Of a DNA stretch of 40,989 nt, positions 12,908 through 20,284 are shown piece by piece. Origin of the DNA: a virus; IMG/VR virus record IMGVR_UViG_3300046167_000627, positions 1 through 40,989 of that record; one strand, given 5' to 3'. Every line of letters begins with the position of its first letter. Positions within the stretch are counted from its first letter, which is position 1. The translations under genes and the position numbers were made by a program. The notes beneath the pieces are model-generated. The model had not been told where the DNA came from. It did no database searches and worked only from the letters and a program-made list of their open reading frames with translations.

Positions 12908-13820
12908 CAAGTACGGCTATCGATACAAGCCCTATCTAGGGCGCGTACTAGGCAAGATAAAGTGGGGCCCGACAGTGTTCTTGGCCCCGCCAGACGCCAC
13001 CATGAGCGAGGTCTGGAAGGCTTACGAGGAGTTGACCAGTGGGCCAAAGGATACGGTGGGATGGCTGCTCAACCTGTACCGCGATAGTGATCGGTTCAAG
13101 GAGCTGTCGCCTAAGTCTCAGAAGGATTACTCAAAGGCCATCGAGAAGCTCATAGGAGCCCCTGTGGGAGCGATTCGATTTGGTGATGCGAAGCTAACGC
13201 AAGTCAAGAAACAGACCGTCAGGAGCTACCTAGACGCCTATCCCAGCCCAGTCGCAGCCAACCGCCAGATAGCGGTGCTTAAGTCTGCGTGGAACTGGAC
13301 GCTAGAGCGTTACGAGGTGCCTGACAACCCATGTATAGGTGTGAAGCTCAATCGGGAGGCCCCCCGAGAGAGATACGTCACGGATGACGAGTTTGAGACG
13401 GTGCTAAGGATGGCGCCGCCACCTATATCACAGATGATGGAGCTGGCGTATCTACTCCGGGCTAGGCTGTCCGAGGTGCTAAACCTGACAGTTGAAGACG
13501 TGTCTGACACCCATGTCACGCTCAGGAGGCTAAAAGGCAGCGAAGGAGAGCTAACAATGCTCTCAGACCGCCTCAGAGCCGCTGTGGGCGACGTTAGGGG
13601 TGGCAGTCATATATGCTACCAGTACAGCGAGAGTGGCTTTAGGAGCGCATGGAGGCGCTTACAGGCCAATATGAAAAAGGCAGGTATTGAGCCTTTTCCG
13701 TTCCATGACCTCAAATCTAAGGGCGTGAGCGACCACGAAACCAACCATAGTGGGCACCGCAGCCCCTCAATGAGGAAGACTTATGTTCGGAAACTTCAGC
13801 AGGTCGAAGCCACCCGGTGA
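12870..13820 (+). CDS. int: Tyrosine recombinase (phage integrase)
   Basis: A 316-residue integrase. The N-terminal part has a core-binding helical domain (about residues 60-150). The catalytic domain shows the first Arg in YLLRARLSEVLNL (about 193), HDLKSKG (about 275-281), SGHRS (about 291-295) and the nucleophile Tyr in RKTYVRK (about 304-306). In the second box the usual H-x-x-R is H-D-L-K, so Lys replaces the second catalytic Arg, a variant to note. It would recombine the attP downstream (14059-14103) with a host tRNA-Asn gene. Overlaps with its neighbours at both ends suggest coupled translation. Confidence 0.88.
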   Translation: MAKSKLPPYCLSDKYGYRYKPYLGRVLGKIKWGPTVFLAPPDATMSEVWKAYEELTSGPKDTVGWLLNLYRDSDRFKELSPKSQKDYSKAIEKLIGAPVGAIRFGDAKLTQVKKQTVRSYLDAYPSPVAANRQIAVLKSAWNWTLERYEVPDNPCIGVKLNREAPRERYVTDDEFETVLRMAPPPISQMMELAYLLRARLSEVLNLTVEDVSDTHVTLRRLKGSEGELTMLSDRLRAAVGDVRGGSHICYQYSESGFRSAWRRLQANMKKAGIEPFPFHDLKSKGVSDHETNHSGHRSPSMRKTYVRKLQQVEATR

Positions 13821-13980
13821 CTTCATAATCGGTGACGTTGAGGTATGGGAAAATGAATTGTGCGTCCCCCTGCGGATGAATCACGTCCCCGTGCAGCAGA
13901 CTAGGGGCGTCAACTGGTTTCGTGACGTGCCAAAGCGAAAACGCTTCGGGAACAAAAACACGAAACGGCCTATAAACTAG
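13783..13980 (+). CDS. Hypothetical protein overlapping the integrase end
   Basis: A 65-residue protein (FIIGDVEVWENELCVPLRMN; VNWFRDVPKRKRF) overlapping the integrase by 38 bases, with GAGGAAGACTT as a possible binding site. No family is recognised. Its 3' end contains the first arm-type repeat of the attachment region, so the DNA has a second role. It could be a small accessory protein or a chance ORF. Confidence 0.4.
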   Translation: MFGNFSRSKPPGDFIIGDVEVWENELCVPLRMNHVPVQQTRGVNWFRDVPKRKRFGNKNTKRPIN

Positions 13981-14058
13981 CTTAAATATTTAATTCTCGG
14001 GAACAAGTTTACGGTGAAATCGACGTACTATATAGCTCTCAGGGCTGTGACCCGATGG

Positions 14059-14103
14059 CTGTTAATCAGTAGGTCGCTGGTTCGAGCCCAGCAGACGGAG
14101 CCA
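14059..14103 (+). other. attP core: 3' half of a tRNA-Asn gene
   Basis: The 45 bases contain an anticodon loop CTGTTAA (anticodon GTT, Asn), the variable region AGTAGGTC, a T-arm GCTGG/CCAGC with loop TTCGAGC, and a 3' end GGAGCCA. The 5' half does not complete a tRNA: no TCCGTCT to pair with AGACGGA, and a poor D-arm. It is therefore the piece that restores the host gene after integration, not an expressed tRNA. Confidence 0.75.
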
Positions 14104-14124
14104 TATATAGTAAGCCACAAGGAC

Positions 14125-14153
14125 GTGGCGTGTCGAGAGTAGCCACCTTTTTC
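14125..14153 (+). terminator. Possible terminator between the converging arms
   Basis: GTGGC (14125-14129) pairs with GCCAC (14142-14146), followed by CTTTTTC. The loop is 12 bases and the stem only 5 bp, so the call is weak, but the site lies where + strand transcription should stop before the leftward operon. Confidence 0.35.
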
Positions 14154-14175
14154 GGGAACATCCTCGGGAACAATG

Positions 14176-15576
14176 TTAAAACGGGGCAATTAAACTGGCC
14201 AGCAAGCCGACAGTGTCCCCGGCAGACTTACCAGCATTTAGGTAGGGGAATCGCTTGTCTATCGGACTGAGCAAACCCTCGACCTTATCGCCAAGGCGAC
14301 TAAATCCCTCCTCACTTCCCCCCTTCATCATGTGATTGGCCTCAGCGCCGGCAGTGACCACGTCCTCGCCATTCATCACGCCAGACAATCCCCTAGCAAT
14401 ACCCTGCCAGCCCGTCATGGGCGCATCCAGTATCGTCATCAGAACTTCCCCAGCCTTACCCATCTGCTCACCAAAAGACGGTGCCGGCAATGGTGCAGTG
14501 GGATCAACGGGCTCATCCTTCATAAGAGCTGGCGCTGCCAGCAAACCAGTAGTGCCTGCCGCCGTACCCGCCAGCAATCTGGGGTCGGCATTGCCTTGCT
14601 CTGGTGGTCTTCGCATATTCACAGAGCTGGCCTCTCTCTGCATTTCCAAGGCGCGTTCTAATGTTGCCTCTGGCTCTTCAACAGGTCGCCGTCCTAATCG
14701 ATATGCGTTTTTTAATGCCGACTTGGACGATACTTGGCCTTGCATTTCTGGGTAATCAAGCAACGCAGATTCCTGTAGCTCGCTGCCAATACCGCCCCGC
14801 CTAAACTCCTCTGGAACCTCCAGCCCTAAAGTCGAGGCCGTGCCGTCTGGGTATATTCCGAGCCGCATAAAGCCGCCAGAGGGATCGTGTGTATACGTCG
14901 CCTCGCTTGACCAAGGTAAATTCACGTCATCTTGACGATTCAAGGCTTTGCTTATAGATTTTGCCAGAGGCCCAGCTTCAGAGTCATCAGATGCCCCAAG
15001 CGCCAGCAAACCAGAAGCGCCCGCCGCCGTACCTGCCAACAGTCTAGGGTCGGCAAACCCGTTTTCCATATAACCGAACTCGTATGGATACCCCTCAGAC
15101 TGAAGCCTTCTCGCAAATGTTGGCTCCTCTAGCACTTTGTAGTCACCATTAAGGGTGTTTTGGCCGTGCATGTCGGCGTATTCCCTGCTGGTAGTTACCC
15201 AATCTCCATCTGCAATTTGATCTGGTGCGTCAGAAGGCACGGCCCTGTACATCTGAACTTCCGCGTCTGGGTTTCCTCTTACAGCATTCAAAACCCCGAA
15301 GGCTTCCTCGTCTACAGCATCATTCCCAAGACCGTACAGTCTTCGCCCGGCTGGCCCGTAAACGTCTTCTGGTATCATTTCGGTTATGTTGTGGAGCGGC
15401 GCCCCATACTCCGCACTAGGGGCAACATGATCTCCCCTGTACGAGACATCAACATCCCCGCCAAACCTCGCGGCATTTGCCTCAGCTCTCAGCGCGGCGA
15501 TCTTAGCGGCCTTCTCGTCTGCGACCTTCTTTAGGCCCAGCTCGACAATATTCGCTCCTACACCCAATAAACTCAT
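14176..15576 (-). CDS. Probable injected virion protein with ADP-ribosyltransferase-like and GNAT-like segments
   Basis: A 466-residue protein, last gene of the leftward arm. Residues 45-170 look like an ADP-ribosyltransferase: SYRGDHVAPS, MYRAVPSD (candidate Arg), DGDWVTTSREYADMHG (candidate STS-like strand) and YPYEFGY (candidate catalytic Glu). Residues 215-305 resemble a GNAT acetyltransferase: STLGLEVPEEFRRGGIGSEL has the acetyl-CoA loop R-x-G-G-I-G, and SKSALKNAYRLG follows. After each unit comes a near-identical hydrophobic element, ADPRLLAGTAAGxxGLLA. The C-terminal 110 residues are helical. Multi-domain proteins of this kind resemble polyvalent or ejected phage proteins that modify host targets at entry. 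Both enzyme assignments rest on motifs read by eye. Confidence 0.6.
   Translation of the reverse strand: MSLLGVGANIVELGLKKVADEKAAKIAALRAEANAARFGGDVDVSYRGDHVAPSAEYGAPLHNITEMIPEDVYGPAGRRLYGLGNDAVDEEAFGVLNAVRGNPDAEVQMYRAVPSDAPDQIADGDWVTTSREYADMHGQNTLNGDYKVLEEPTFARRLQSEGYPYEFGYMENGFADPRLLAGTAAGASGLLALGASDDSEAGPLAKSISKALNRQDDVNLPWSSEATYTHDPSGGFMRLGIYPDGTASTLGLEVPEEFRRGGIGSELQESALLDYPEMQGQVSSKSALKNAYRLGRRPVEEPEATLERALEMQREASSVNMRRPPEQGNADPRLLAGTAAGTTGLLAAPALMKDEPVDPTAPLPAPSFGEQMGKAGEVLMTILDAPMTGWQGIARGLSGVMNGEDVVTAGAEANHMMKGGSEEGFSRLGDKVEGLLSPIDKRFPYLNAGKSAGDTVGLLASLIAPF
14537..15055 (-). repeat. Pair of 54-bp imperfect direct repeats inside the virion gene (14537-14590 and 15002-15055)
   Basis: The two blocks both begin GCCAGCAAACCAG on the + strand and end in GGTCGGCA. 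They encode the duplicated ADPRLLAGTAAGxxGLLA elements that follow the two enzyme-like segments. The DNA similarity points to a fairly recent internal duplication or recombination joining two modules. Confidence 0.75.
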
Positions 15577-15579
15577 AGA

Positions 15580-15873
15580 TTAAATCCTAAATTTCTCGTA
15601 TTCGCCCGAGTTAAGCTCTATCTGCACCACGTCTTCTATGGCTGGGTCGTCCAGCCTTATGCCCCACTTCTGACTCCACATCTGCTCCAGCCACGGTGGG
15701 TAGCTGTACTGTGGCTCGCACTCGTAACTCACAAAGTCCAGCAGCTTGCCGCCCTTGTGCTTTCTTGCCGCTCTAGCGTGCTCCGCCTCGCTAAATGCGT
15801 GACTGTCCGAAAACTTCTCGATATGAAGTAGTGAACCGTCGTCTTGAATTTCTAGTGTCCCTGCAATCTTCAT
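15580..15873 (-). CDS. Hypothetical protein
   Basis: A 97-residue acidic protein (MKIAGTLEIQDDGSLLHIEK; AFSEAEHARAARKHKGG; WLEQMWSQKWGIRLDDPAIE). It ends three bases before the start of the next leftward gene, so the two form a pair beyond the capsid-gene terminator. No family is recognised. AAGGAAGAT lies before the start. It might be a chaperone or partner for the multi-domain protein, by position only. Confidence 0.6.
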   Translation of the reverse strand: MKIAGTLEIQDDGSLLHIEKFSDSHAFSEAEHARAARKHKGGKLLDFVSYECEPQYSYPPWLEQMWSQKWGIRLDDPAIEDVVQIELNSGEYEKFRI

Positions 15874-15894
15874 TTATCTTCCTTGATAGGTATG

Positions 15895-15918
15895 AAAAAG
15901 CCCTCCCGGAGGAGGGCT
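15895..15918 (-). terminator. Strong rho-independent terminator after the capsid gene
   Basis: On the - strand AGCCCTCC pairs with GGAGGGCT around TCCG, followed by five T. It begins 14 bases after the capsid stop codon and separates the main virion operon from the last two genes, which must be read through or have their own promoter. Confidence 0.9.
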
Positions 15919-15931
15919 GTCGCGTTCCTAC

Positions 15932-16918
15932 TTACTCGCCGCCAGCGGCTGCTGAGGCAGTGTAAGAGGCCATGTGCCCGCTTGCCTTCTCGTTGAGAGA
16001 CACCAGAGTGTGCTCACCAACGATCTGACCGTGGACAGAGTCGCCAGTCTTGGCCAGCTTCTCTTGCTTCCAGCCGCGAAGGGTTGAGACCTTCCACTTG
16101 CTAGAATCTACAACGTAGATAGATCCAGCAGGCATGAAGCGGTCAGGAACAAACGTCACAGTGCCCCAAGGCGTCTGGTACCGAACGAGGTTGTTATTAA
16201 CCTTGTCTGGTGACACTTGGTTGCGCTGGTTGTTGTTGCCCTCGAGCACCGCTACTGCAGCAGCCATCAAGTCAGACGCGAGGTAGATACGGTCTGGCTC
16301 TCCGCCTGCGTTCCAGATAGCTTCCAAGAGGCTGTCAAAGTCAGCCTGCGTAAAGGCAGCACCAGAGCCGGCAGCGAATCCGCCAGAGCCGTCTGCAGCA
16401 GTTGGGAAGGTTGCGTCACCTACCGTGTTGGTAGTGATCCAGCCGCCCACGCCACACAACATGCGAGCCTTGGTGGTAGAGCCAGCGTCACGAGCCTGAG
16501 TACCCAGAAGGGCCATCTCGAGGTCACGCTTCAGCGCCTTACCAGCTTGCAGTGCTTGGTATGCGTACTCTTTGTTTCGGCCAGCCAGTGACAGCTTCTC
16601 AGCGGTGCCAGAGACCTTAAAGCCTTCCTTCTGGATCATCGTGTAGTTGCCGACCCGTACTGTTGGGTTGAAACCAGACAACGTGTCAGCTCCCTCAACG
16701 TGACCCGTTACTGCTGCGTCACGAAGCTCGCTTGTCTGCCACTCGGTGTAGGTGTTGCTGGTAGTCGTCTTCCCACACTTGGTGTAAAACGGAGTTTCTG
16801 TGGGGCTGATGTCCGTTATGATATCTGACAAGTCCTCACGGATACCAGTGATTCCACCCTCGTCGGTGTAGCCGGGGCGGTTCAAGTCTCCGCCGTATGA
16901 AGTACCAATTGTAGCCAT
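15932..16918 (-). CDS. Major capsid protein, SU10/DUF5309 type
   Basis: A 328-residue protein matching the SU10 (DUF5309) capsid family. The opening GIREDLSDIITDISPTETPF (near residues 25-44) is typical, as are EWQTSELRDAAV, KVSGTAEKLSLAGRNKEYAY and the C-terminal PWGTVTFVPDRFMP and IYVVDSSKWKVSTLRGW. It forms the icosahedral shell with an HK97-like fold. TTTAGGAGATACAACA precedes the start. It follows the scaffold gene and precedes a strong terminator, as expected for the most abundant virion protein. Confidence 0.9.
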   Translation of the reverse strand: MATIGTSYGGDLNRPGYTDEGGITGIREDLSDIITDISPTETPFYTKCGKTTTSNTYTEWQTSELRDAAVTGHVEGADTLSGFNPTVRVGNYTMIQKEGFKVSGTAEKLSLAGRNKEYAYQALQAGKALKRDLEMALLGTQARDAGSTTKARMLCGVGGWITTNTVGDATFPTAADGSGGFAAGSGAAFTQADFDSLLEAIWNAGGEPDRIYLASDLMAAAVAVLEGNNNQRNQVSPDKVNNNLVRYQTPWGTVTFVPDRFMPAGSIYVVDSSKWKVSTLRGWKQEKLAKTGDSVHGQIVGEHTLVSLNEKASGHMASYTASAAAGGE

Positions 16919-16953
16919 TGTTGTATCTCCTAAAATATTTAAAGAAAAGTTAT

Positions 16954-17973
16954 TTACTCAAGAATTAAGCCCATCGCGTCTTCAATGCTTCCAGACTCTT
17001 TGAGCTTCTGCTTCATCTTCTTTCGTGACGCCTGTGCGGCGCTGACCTTGCGCTTCTTACCGCGCACGACCCCGTTCTTGACCTTCTGCTCAACCTTTTT
17101 CTTACCAGATGCGCTGTTCAAGTTGTTGTACTTCACTGCGTCCATAAGGACCCGGACGTGTCGGTGGTCCATCAACATCGCCAGCTCTTCGGGTGCGAAG
17201 CCATAAGCTTCAGCCGCTGTAGCCACGAGGTTGTCTTTCGCACCTTGACCCGTGTTTTGGTCAAACAACTCAGGGGCATAGCCCTGCAACAATTCGGCCT
17301 CTCTTGCGAGGTAGACCTGCTTTGCGTGAGTCTGCACTTCCTGATTTTCTTGAACTTGCTGCTGCAAGTAGCTGAGCTTATTTTGGTACTCGTTAGCCTG
17401 CTGATCGTAGGCTAATTTCTGCTCCATGTAGGACATGGGATCGCTGTTGAATAGCGCCTCATCGGGTGCCACTGGCGGTGTAGACAGTGCCCCAGATTGC
17501 AACATCTGGAAGGCTTGCTGTATCTGCCCGCGCTCGTGTGAGAGCTGTGCAAAGAGCTGCTCGGTCTCCTTTCGGTGGTGAGCCACCTTCTGCATGCTCT
17601 GGTTGATGAAACTCTGACCTGAATAGCCTCTCTTTAACTCCTCTAGGTCTACCGTAACTTCCTTACCATCAATCTTGACGGCGAAAGTCTGTGGCTCCTT
17701 ACCGGAATCATCGTCTGCGTATTCTTCGTCTTCGTCATCTTCCTCTACGGAATCGTCCGACTGATCGTCCTCATCGAGGGTGGTATCAGCCTCCTCCTCC
17801 TCTTCGTCATACTCCCCTTCTGCTACGGTTTCTGACCCCTCTTCATCGACAGGGCTAGGCTCCTCTCGCTCATACATCTGCTCAAGTAACGCCTCGTCCG
17901 TTAATTGTCCAAGATCGTCGCGGGCTGGTGATCCTGATTCTGGCCCGGTATCAACTAATTCCTGTTCACTCAT
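16954..17973 (-). CDS. Capsid scaffolding protein
   Basis: A 339-residue protein. The first 120 residues are extremely acidic (EEEEADTTLDEDDQSDDSVE, then EDDEDEEYADDDSG), followed by FAVKIDGKEVTVDLEELKRG, a long coiled coil rich in Gln (NEYQNKLSYLQQQVQENQ), and a basic C-terminus (KKKVEQKVKNGVVRGKKRK; SRKKMKQKLKESGSIED). Acidic front, coiled coil and basic capsid-binding tail are typical of podovirus scaffolds, and it lies between portal and capsid. The start at 17973, preceded by GGGAGTCATAGC, was chosen over an upstream in-frame Met. Confidence 0.85.
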   Translation of the reverse strand: MSEQELVDTGPESGSPARDDLGQLTDEALLEQMYEREEPSPVDEEGSETVAEGEYDEEEEEADTTLDEDDQSDDSVEEDDEDEEYADDDSGKEPQTFAVKIDGKEVTVDLEELKRGYSGQSFINQSMQKVAHHRKETEQLFAQLSHERGQIQQAFQMLQSGALSTPPVAPDEALFNSDPMSYMEQKLAYDQQANEYQNKLSYLQQQVQENQEVQTHAKQVYLAREAELLQGYAPELFDQNTGQGAKDNLVATAAEAYGFAPEELAMLMDHRHVRVLMDAVKYNNLNSASGKKKVEQKVKNGVVRGKKRKVSAAQASRKKMKQKLKESGSIEDAMGLILE

Positions 17974-17974
17974 G

Positions 17975-18199
17975 CTATGACTCCCTGTCAATTTTGGCAT
18001 CTGCCTCAATGGCGTCGAATGCCGTTTCTAAGTAACCTATCGCCTTAATGGCCTGATAGGATTCGAGAACCTTCTCCTCCTCGGAGTGTGGGTTCTGGAA
18101 TGTTTTAGTAGCATCTTCCTGTATGCCACTCAGGACATAGATAAGGGTCTCGTCATTGCGAAGTGCCCTCACCCTGTCCGCTAATTCTTTTCGATTCAT
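17975..18199 (-). CDS. Small helical protein between portal and scaffold
   Basis: A 74-residue protein (NRKELADRVRALRNDETLIY; EEKVLESYQAIKAIGYLETA) of two or three helices. Small genes at this place in podoviruses often encode a minor head protein; no homologue is recognised. It starts directly after the portal stop codon and ends one base before the scaffold ATG. Confidence 0.65.
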   Translation of the reverse strand: MNRKELADRVRALRNDETLIYVLSGIQEDATKTFQNPHSEEEKVLESYQAIKAIGYLETAFDAIEADAKIDRES

Positions 18200-20284
18200 T
18201 TACTGCCCCATCCTTGGCGCGTTAATTTTTGCGTATAGCGATGCCTCGTCGAACATCGCCTTGTTGTCTAGTGCCGCAGCGTCCAGTGCTATCTTGGCGT
18301 CGAGCTTGTCCCTCTCGAGGTCTCGGTCCATAGCGTCCTCGGCAAAGCGTGCCTGCAGCTGTTGCATGTCGTCCTGCTGCTTCTGTTGCATTTCGGCCAT
18401 CTTGAATTGCTGTTTCTGTTGCATCTCGGCCTGAGCTATCTGAATCTGTGCCTGCGCCTTGACCTGCTCGGCTTGGACTAGCCCTGCGTTGGGGTCTGGT
18501 TGCTGTTGCTGTGCCTGCTGGGCCATTTGCATCATCTGCTGGGCCTTGGCATCGTCCACGGGCTGGAAGTAGCGGTCAGCGTTCTGTACGCCCGCTAGGC
18601 GTAGCATGTCGGCCACGGTGTTGGTGATTTCTTTAGGCCCAACGATGCCGTTTTGCAGACCGAACTGGGAGATGATCTTCTCCTGAGCCATCATCGCCTG
18701 CTGTAGCGCCATGAGCTTCTGTTGCTCGTTACCAGTGCCCAGTCCCACGTTGACCTGCACGTCCATGTCAGCGGACCACTGGCTGGTGTTGAACTCGACA
18801 TAGTCGCTACCAGAGACGCGCATCATCTGCTCCTGAGACATGTTCTCGATTACCAGCTTCAGGAGACGCTTGAATAGCTTAGTGACGCCTCCCTCTGCGA
18901 GGTTTCGTGCGATCAGCTCAAGCGTTGCGTTGTTGGCAGAGACCATTGCGTTAGCCGCTGCTGCGCTTGTGCCGGCCTTCAGGGTGTCTGCGTTGAGTCC
19001 GTTAGAGGCTCCGCTAACGCCCGTCTTGGCCTCACAGTTGCGGTCTAGGTACTGGAGGGCGCCGAGTGTCTCAGCAGCCACAAAGGGCACCGTGAGCGGC
19101 CTGATTGCGTCTGGGTTCTTGACCCGGACGATCCCACCGATCTCATTGTTCAGCAGGTCATCTATGTTGCAGGCGCCGTCTAGTATCTGCGTGCGCGGGT
19201 TATTGACCAGTGCCGTGTTGTCTAGGATGCCTCTCAGCACCACGGTGGCAGAGTCCTGCTCGCCAAACAGGACGTCGGCAATAGACTGGCCGAAGAATGA
19301 GTGGGGAATAGGGTCCGCACAGAAGTTAATAAAGGGGATGTCGTCCCAAGGCTCAAAGCTCAACATCTTGTAGTTGGTGCCGCCCATCAGGAACTTGTAG
19401 CTCTGCGGTACGCCTGAGCCCTCTGCGTCCACCTTCATATAAACTTCAGTGACCAGCACCTCGCGGTTAGAGGGGTCGATGTCGTCCCTGCCGTCGTCGT
19501 AGTTAAGTCGCTCGAGTGACTCGCTATCGCTCTCGAGGCTGTCCAGCCCTTCCACGTCGGCCCACTCGAATCCCATCTCAATCAGCTCGCCCACGGTCAT
19601 GTCCATGCGCTGGCCAACGATCTGGCAGTCCTCAATGGAGCTTGCCGAAGGGTCGATAATGAACTGCTCGGGTGGTACCGACTCCATCTTGATCTCGCCG
19701 GTCTCGGTAGTCTTGACCACCTTCACGCTGTGGCTCATGGAGGGCATACCCTCGGCGGATACGCTTTCGAGCGACTCGTGCTCGAGTATCTCGAGGTCCT
19801 GAGCCATGCCGATCATCTGCATTTCTTGGTCGGTCAGGTTGGCGTATTCAAATATCTCCTGCGACTCCTGAGAGTCGTAGTAGACCTTCGCAATACCGTT
19901 CTTAGATAGCAGCGAGTCGTGGAATACGTCCTGCAGCAGACTGTAGCCGCCCTGCTTGTTGAATATGATCTTGCAGTACTGGCTGGCGTTCTCTGCCGCC
20001 TGTGCCTGTGCCGGGCTGCTGGCGATAAATTCGACAGGGTGCTCGGCTTGCAGGAAGACCCGCATTAGGCTAGGCTTAATCTGGCGGATAGTGTCCCTGA
20101 CTTTTGTGGAGACAATTTTAGAACGGCCCTCTTCGTAGCCAACATCGCACCGGCCATCGTAGTAGCGCATGGCCTTCTCCCTAGAAGGAGAGACCTCGGA
20201 CTCGATGTAGCTGACGGAGTCCTCGATAGCCGCCTTCACGACGTTACGGATCTCCTTATCTGATAACGGCTTGGGTTTATTCAT
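18200..20284 (-). CDS. Portal protein
   Basis: A 694-residue portal protein of the podovirus type, forming the dodecameric ring through which DNA passes. Features include an N-terminal VSPSREKAMRYYDGRCDVGY, the stem and wing segments RDTIRQIKPSLMRVFLQAEH and GIAKVYYDSQ, ESVPPEQFIIDPSASSIEDC, EPWDDIPFINFCADPIPHSF (typical for this family), and TVVLRGILDNTALVNNPRTQ. The last 120 residues are a Gln-rich coiled coil (QMAQQAQQQQPDPNAGLVQA onward), which in P22 forms the long barrel reaching into the capsid. ATG overlaps the previous stop (ATGA). Confidence 0.9.
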   Translation of the reverse strand: MNKPKPLSDKEIRNVVKAAIEDSVSYIESEVSPSREKAMRYYDGRCDVGYEEGRSKIVSTKVRDTIRQIKPSLMRVFLQAEHPVEFIASSPAQAQAAENASQYCKIIFNKQGGYSLLQDVFHDSLLSKNGIAKVYYDSQESQEIFEYANLTDQEMQMIGMAQDLEILEHESLESVSAEGMPSMSHSVKVVKTTETGEIKMESVPPEQFIIDPSASSIEDCQIVGQRMDMTVGELIEMGFEWADVEGLDSLESDSESLERLNYDDGRDDIDPSNREVLVTEVYMKVDAEGSGVPQSYKFLMGGTNYKMLSFEPWDDIPFINFCADPIPHSFFGQSIADVLFGEQDSATVVLRGILDNTALVNNPRTQILDGACNIDDLLNNEIGGIVRVKNPDAIRPLTVPFVAAETLGALQYLDRNCEAKTGVSGASNGLNADTLKAGTSAAAANAMVSANNATLELIARNLAEGGVTKLFKRLLKLVIENMSQEQMMRVSGSDYVEFNTSQWSADMDVQVNVGLGTGNEQQKLMALQQAMMAQEKIISQFGLQNGIVGPKEITNTVADMLRLAGVQNADRYFQPVDDAKAQQMMQMAQQAQQQQPDPNAGLVQAEQVKAQAQIQIAQAEMQQKQQFKMAEMQQKQQDDMQQLQARFAEDAMDRDLERDKLDAKIALDAAALDNKAMFDEASLYAKINAPRMGQ

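Larger units (their letters stand above)
13946..14172 (+). promoter_or_regulatory. attP: attP region: four TCGGGAACA arm-type repeats flanking the core
   Basis: The 9-mer TCGGGAACA occurs at 13946-13954, 13997-14005, 14152-14160 and 14164-14172, all in the same direction, two on each side of the tRNA-like core. Direct repeats flanking the crossover core next to an integrase gene are what arm-type binding sites of lambda-like integrases look like. Inverted CTATATAGCTC (14028-14038) and GAGC plus TATATAG (14098-14110) also frame the core. Confidence 0.75.

Noticed and set aside
14028-14110. A complete functional tRNA-Asn gene
   Set aside because: No 5' strand pairs with AGACGGA, the anticodon stem has mismatches and the D-arm is poor; only the 3' half is tRNA-like.
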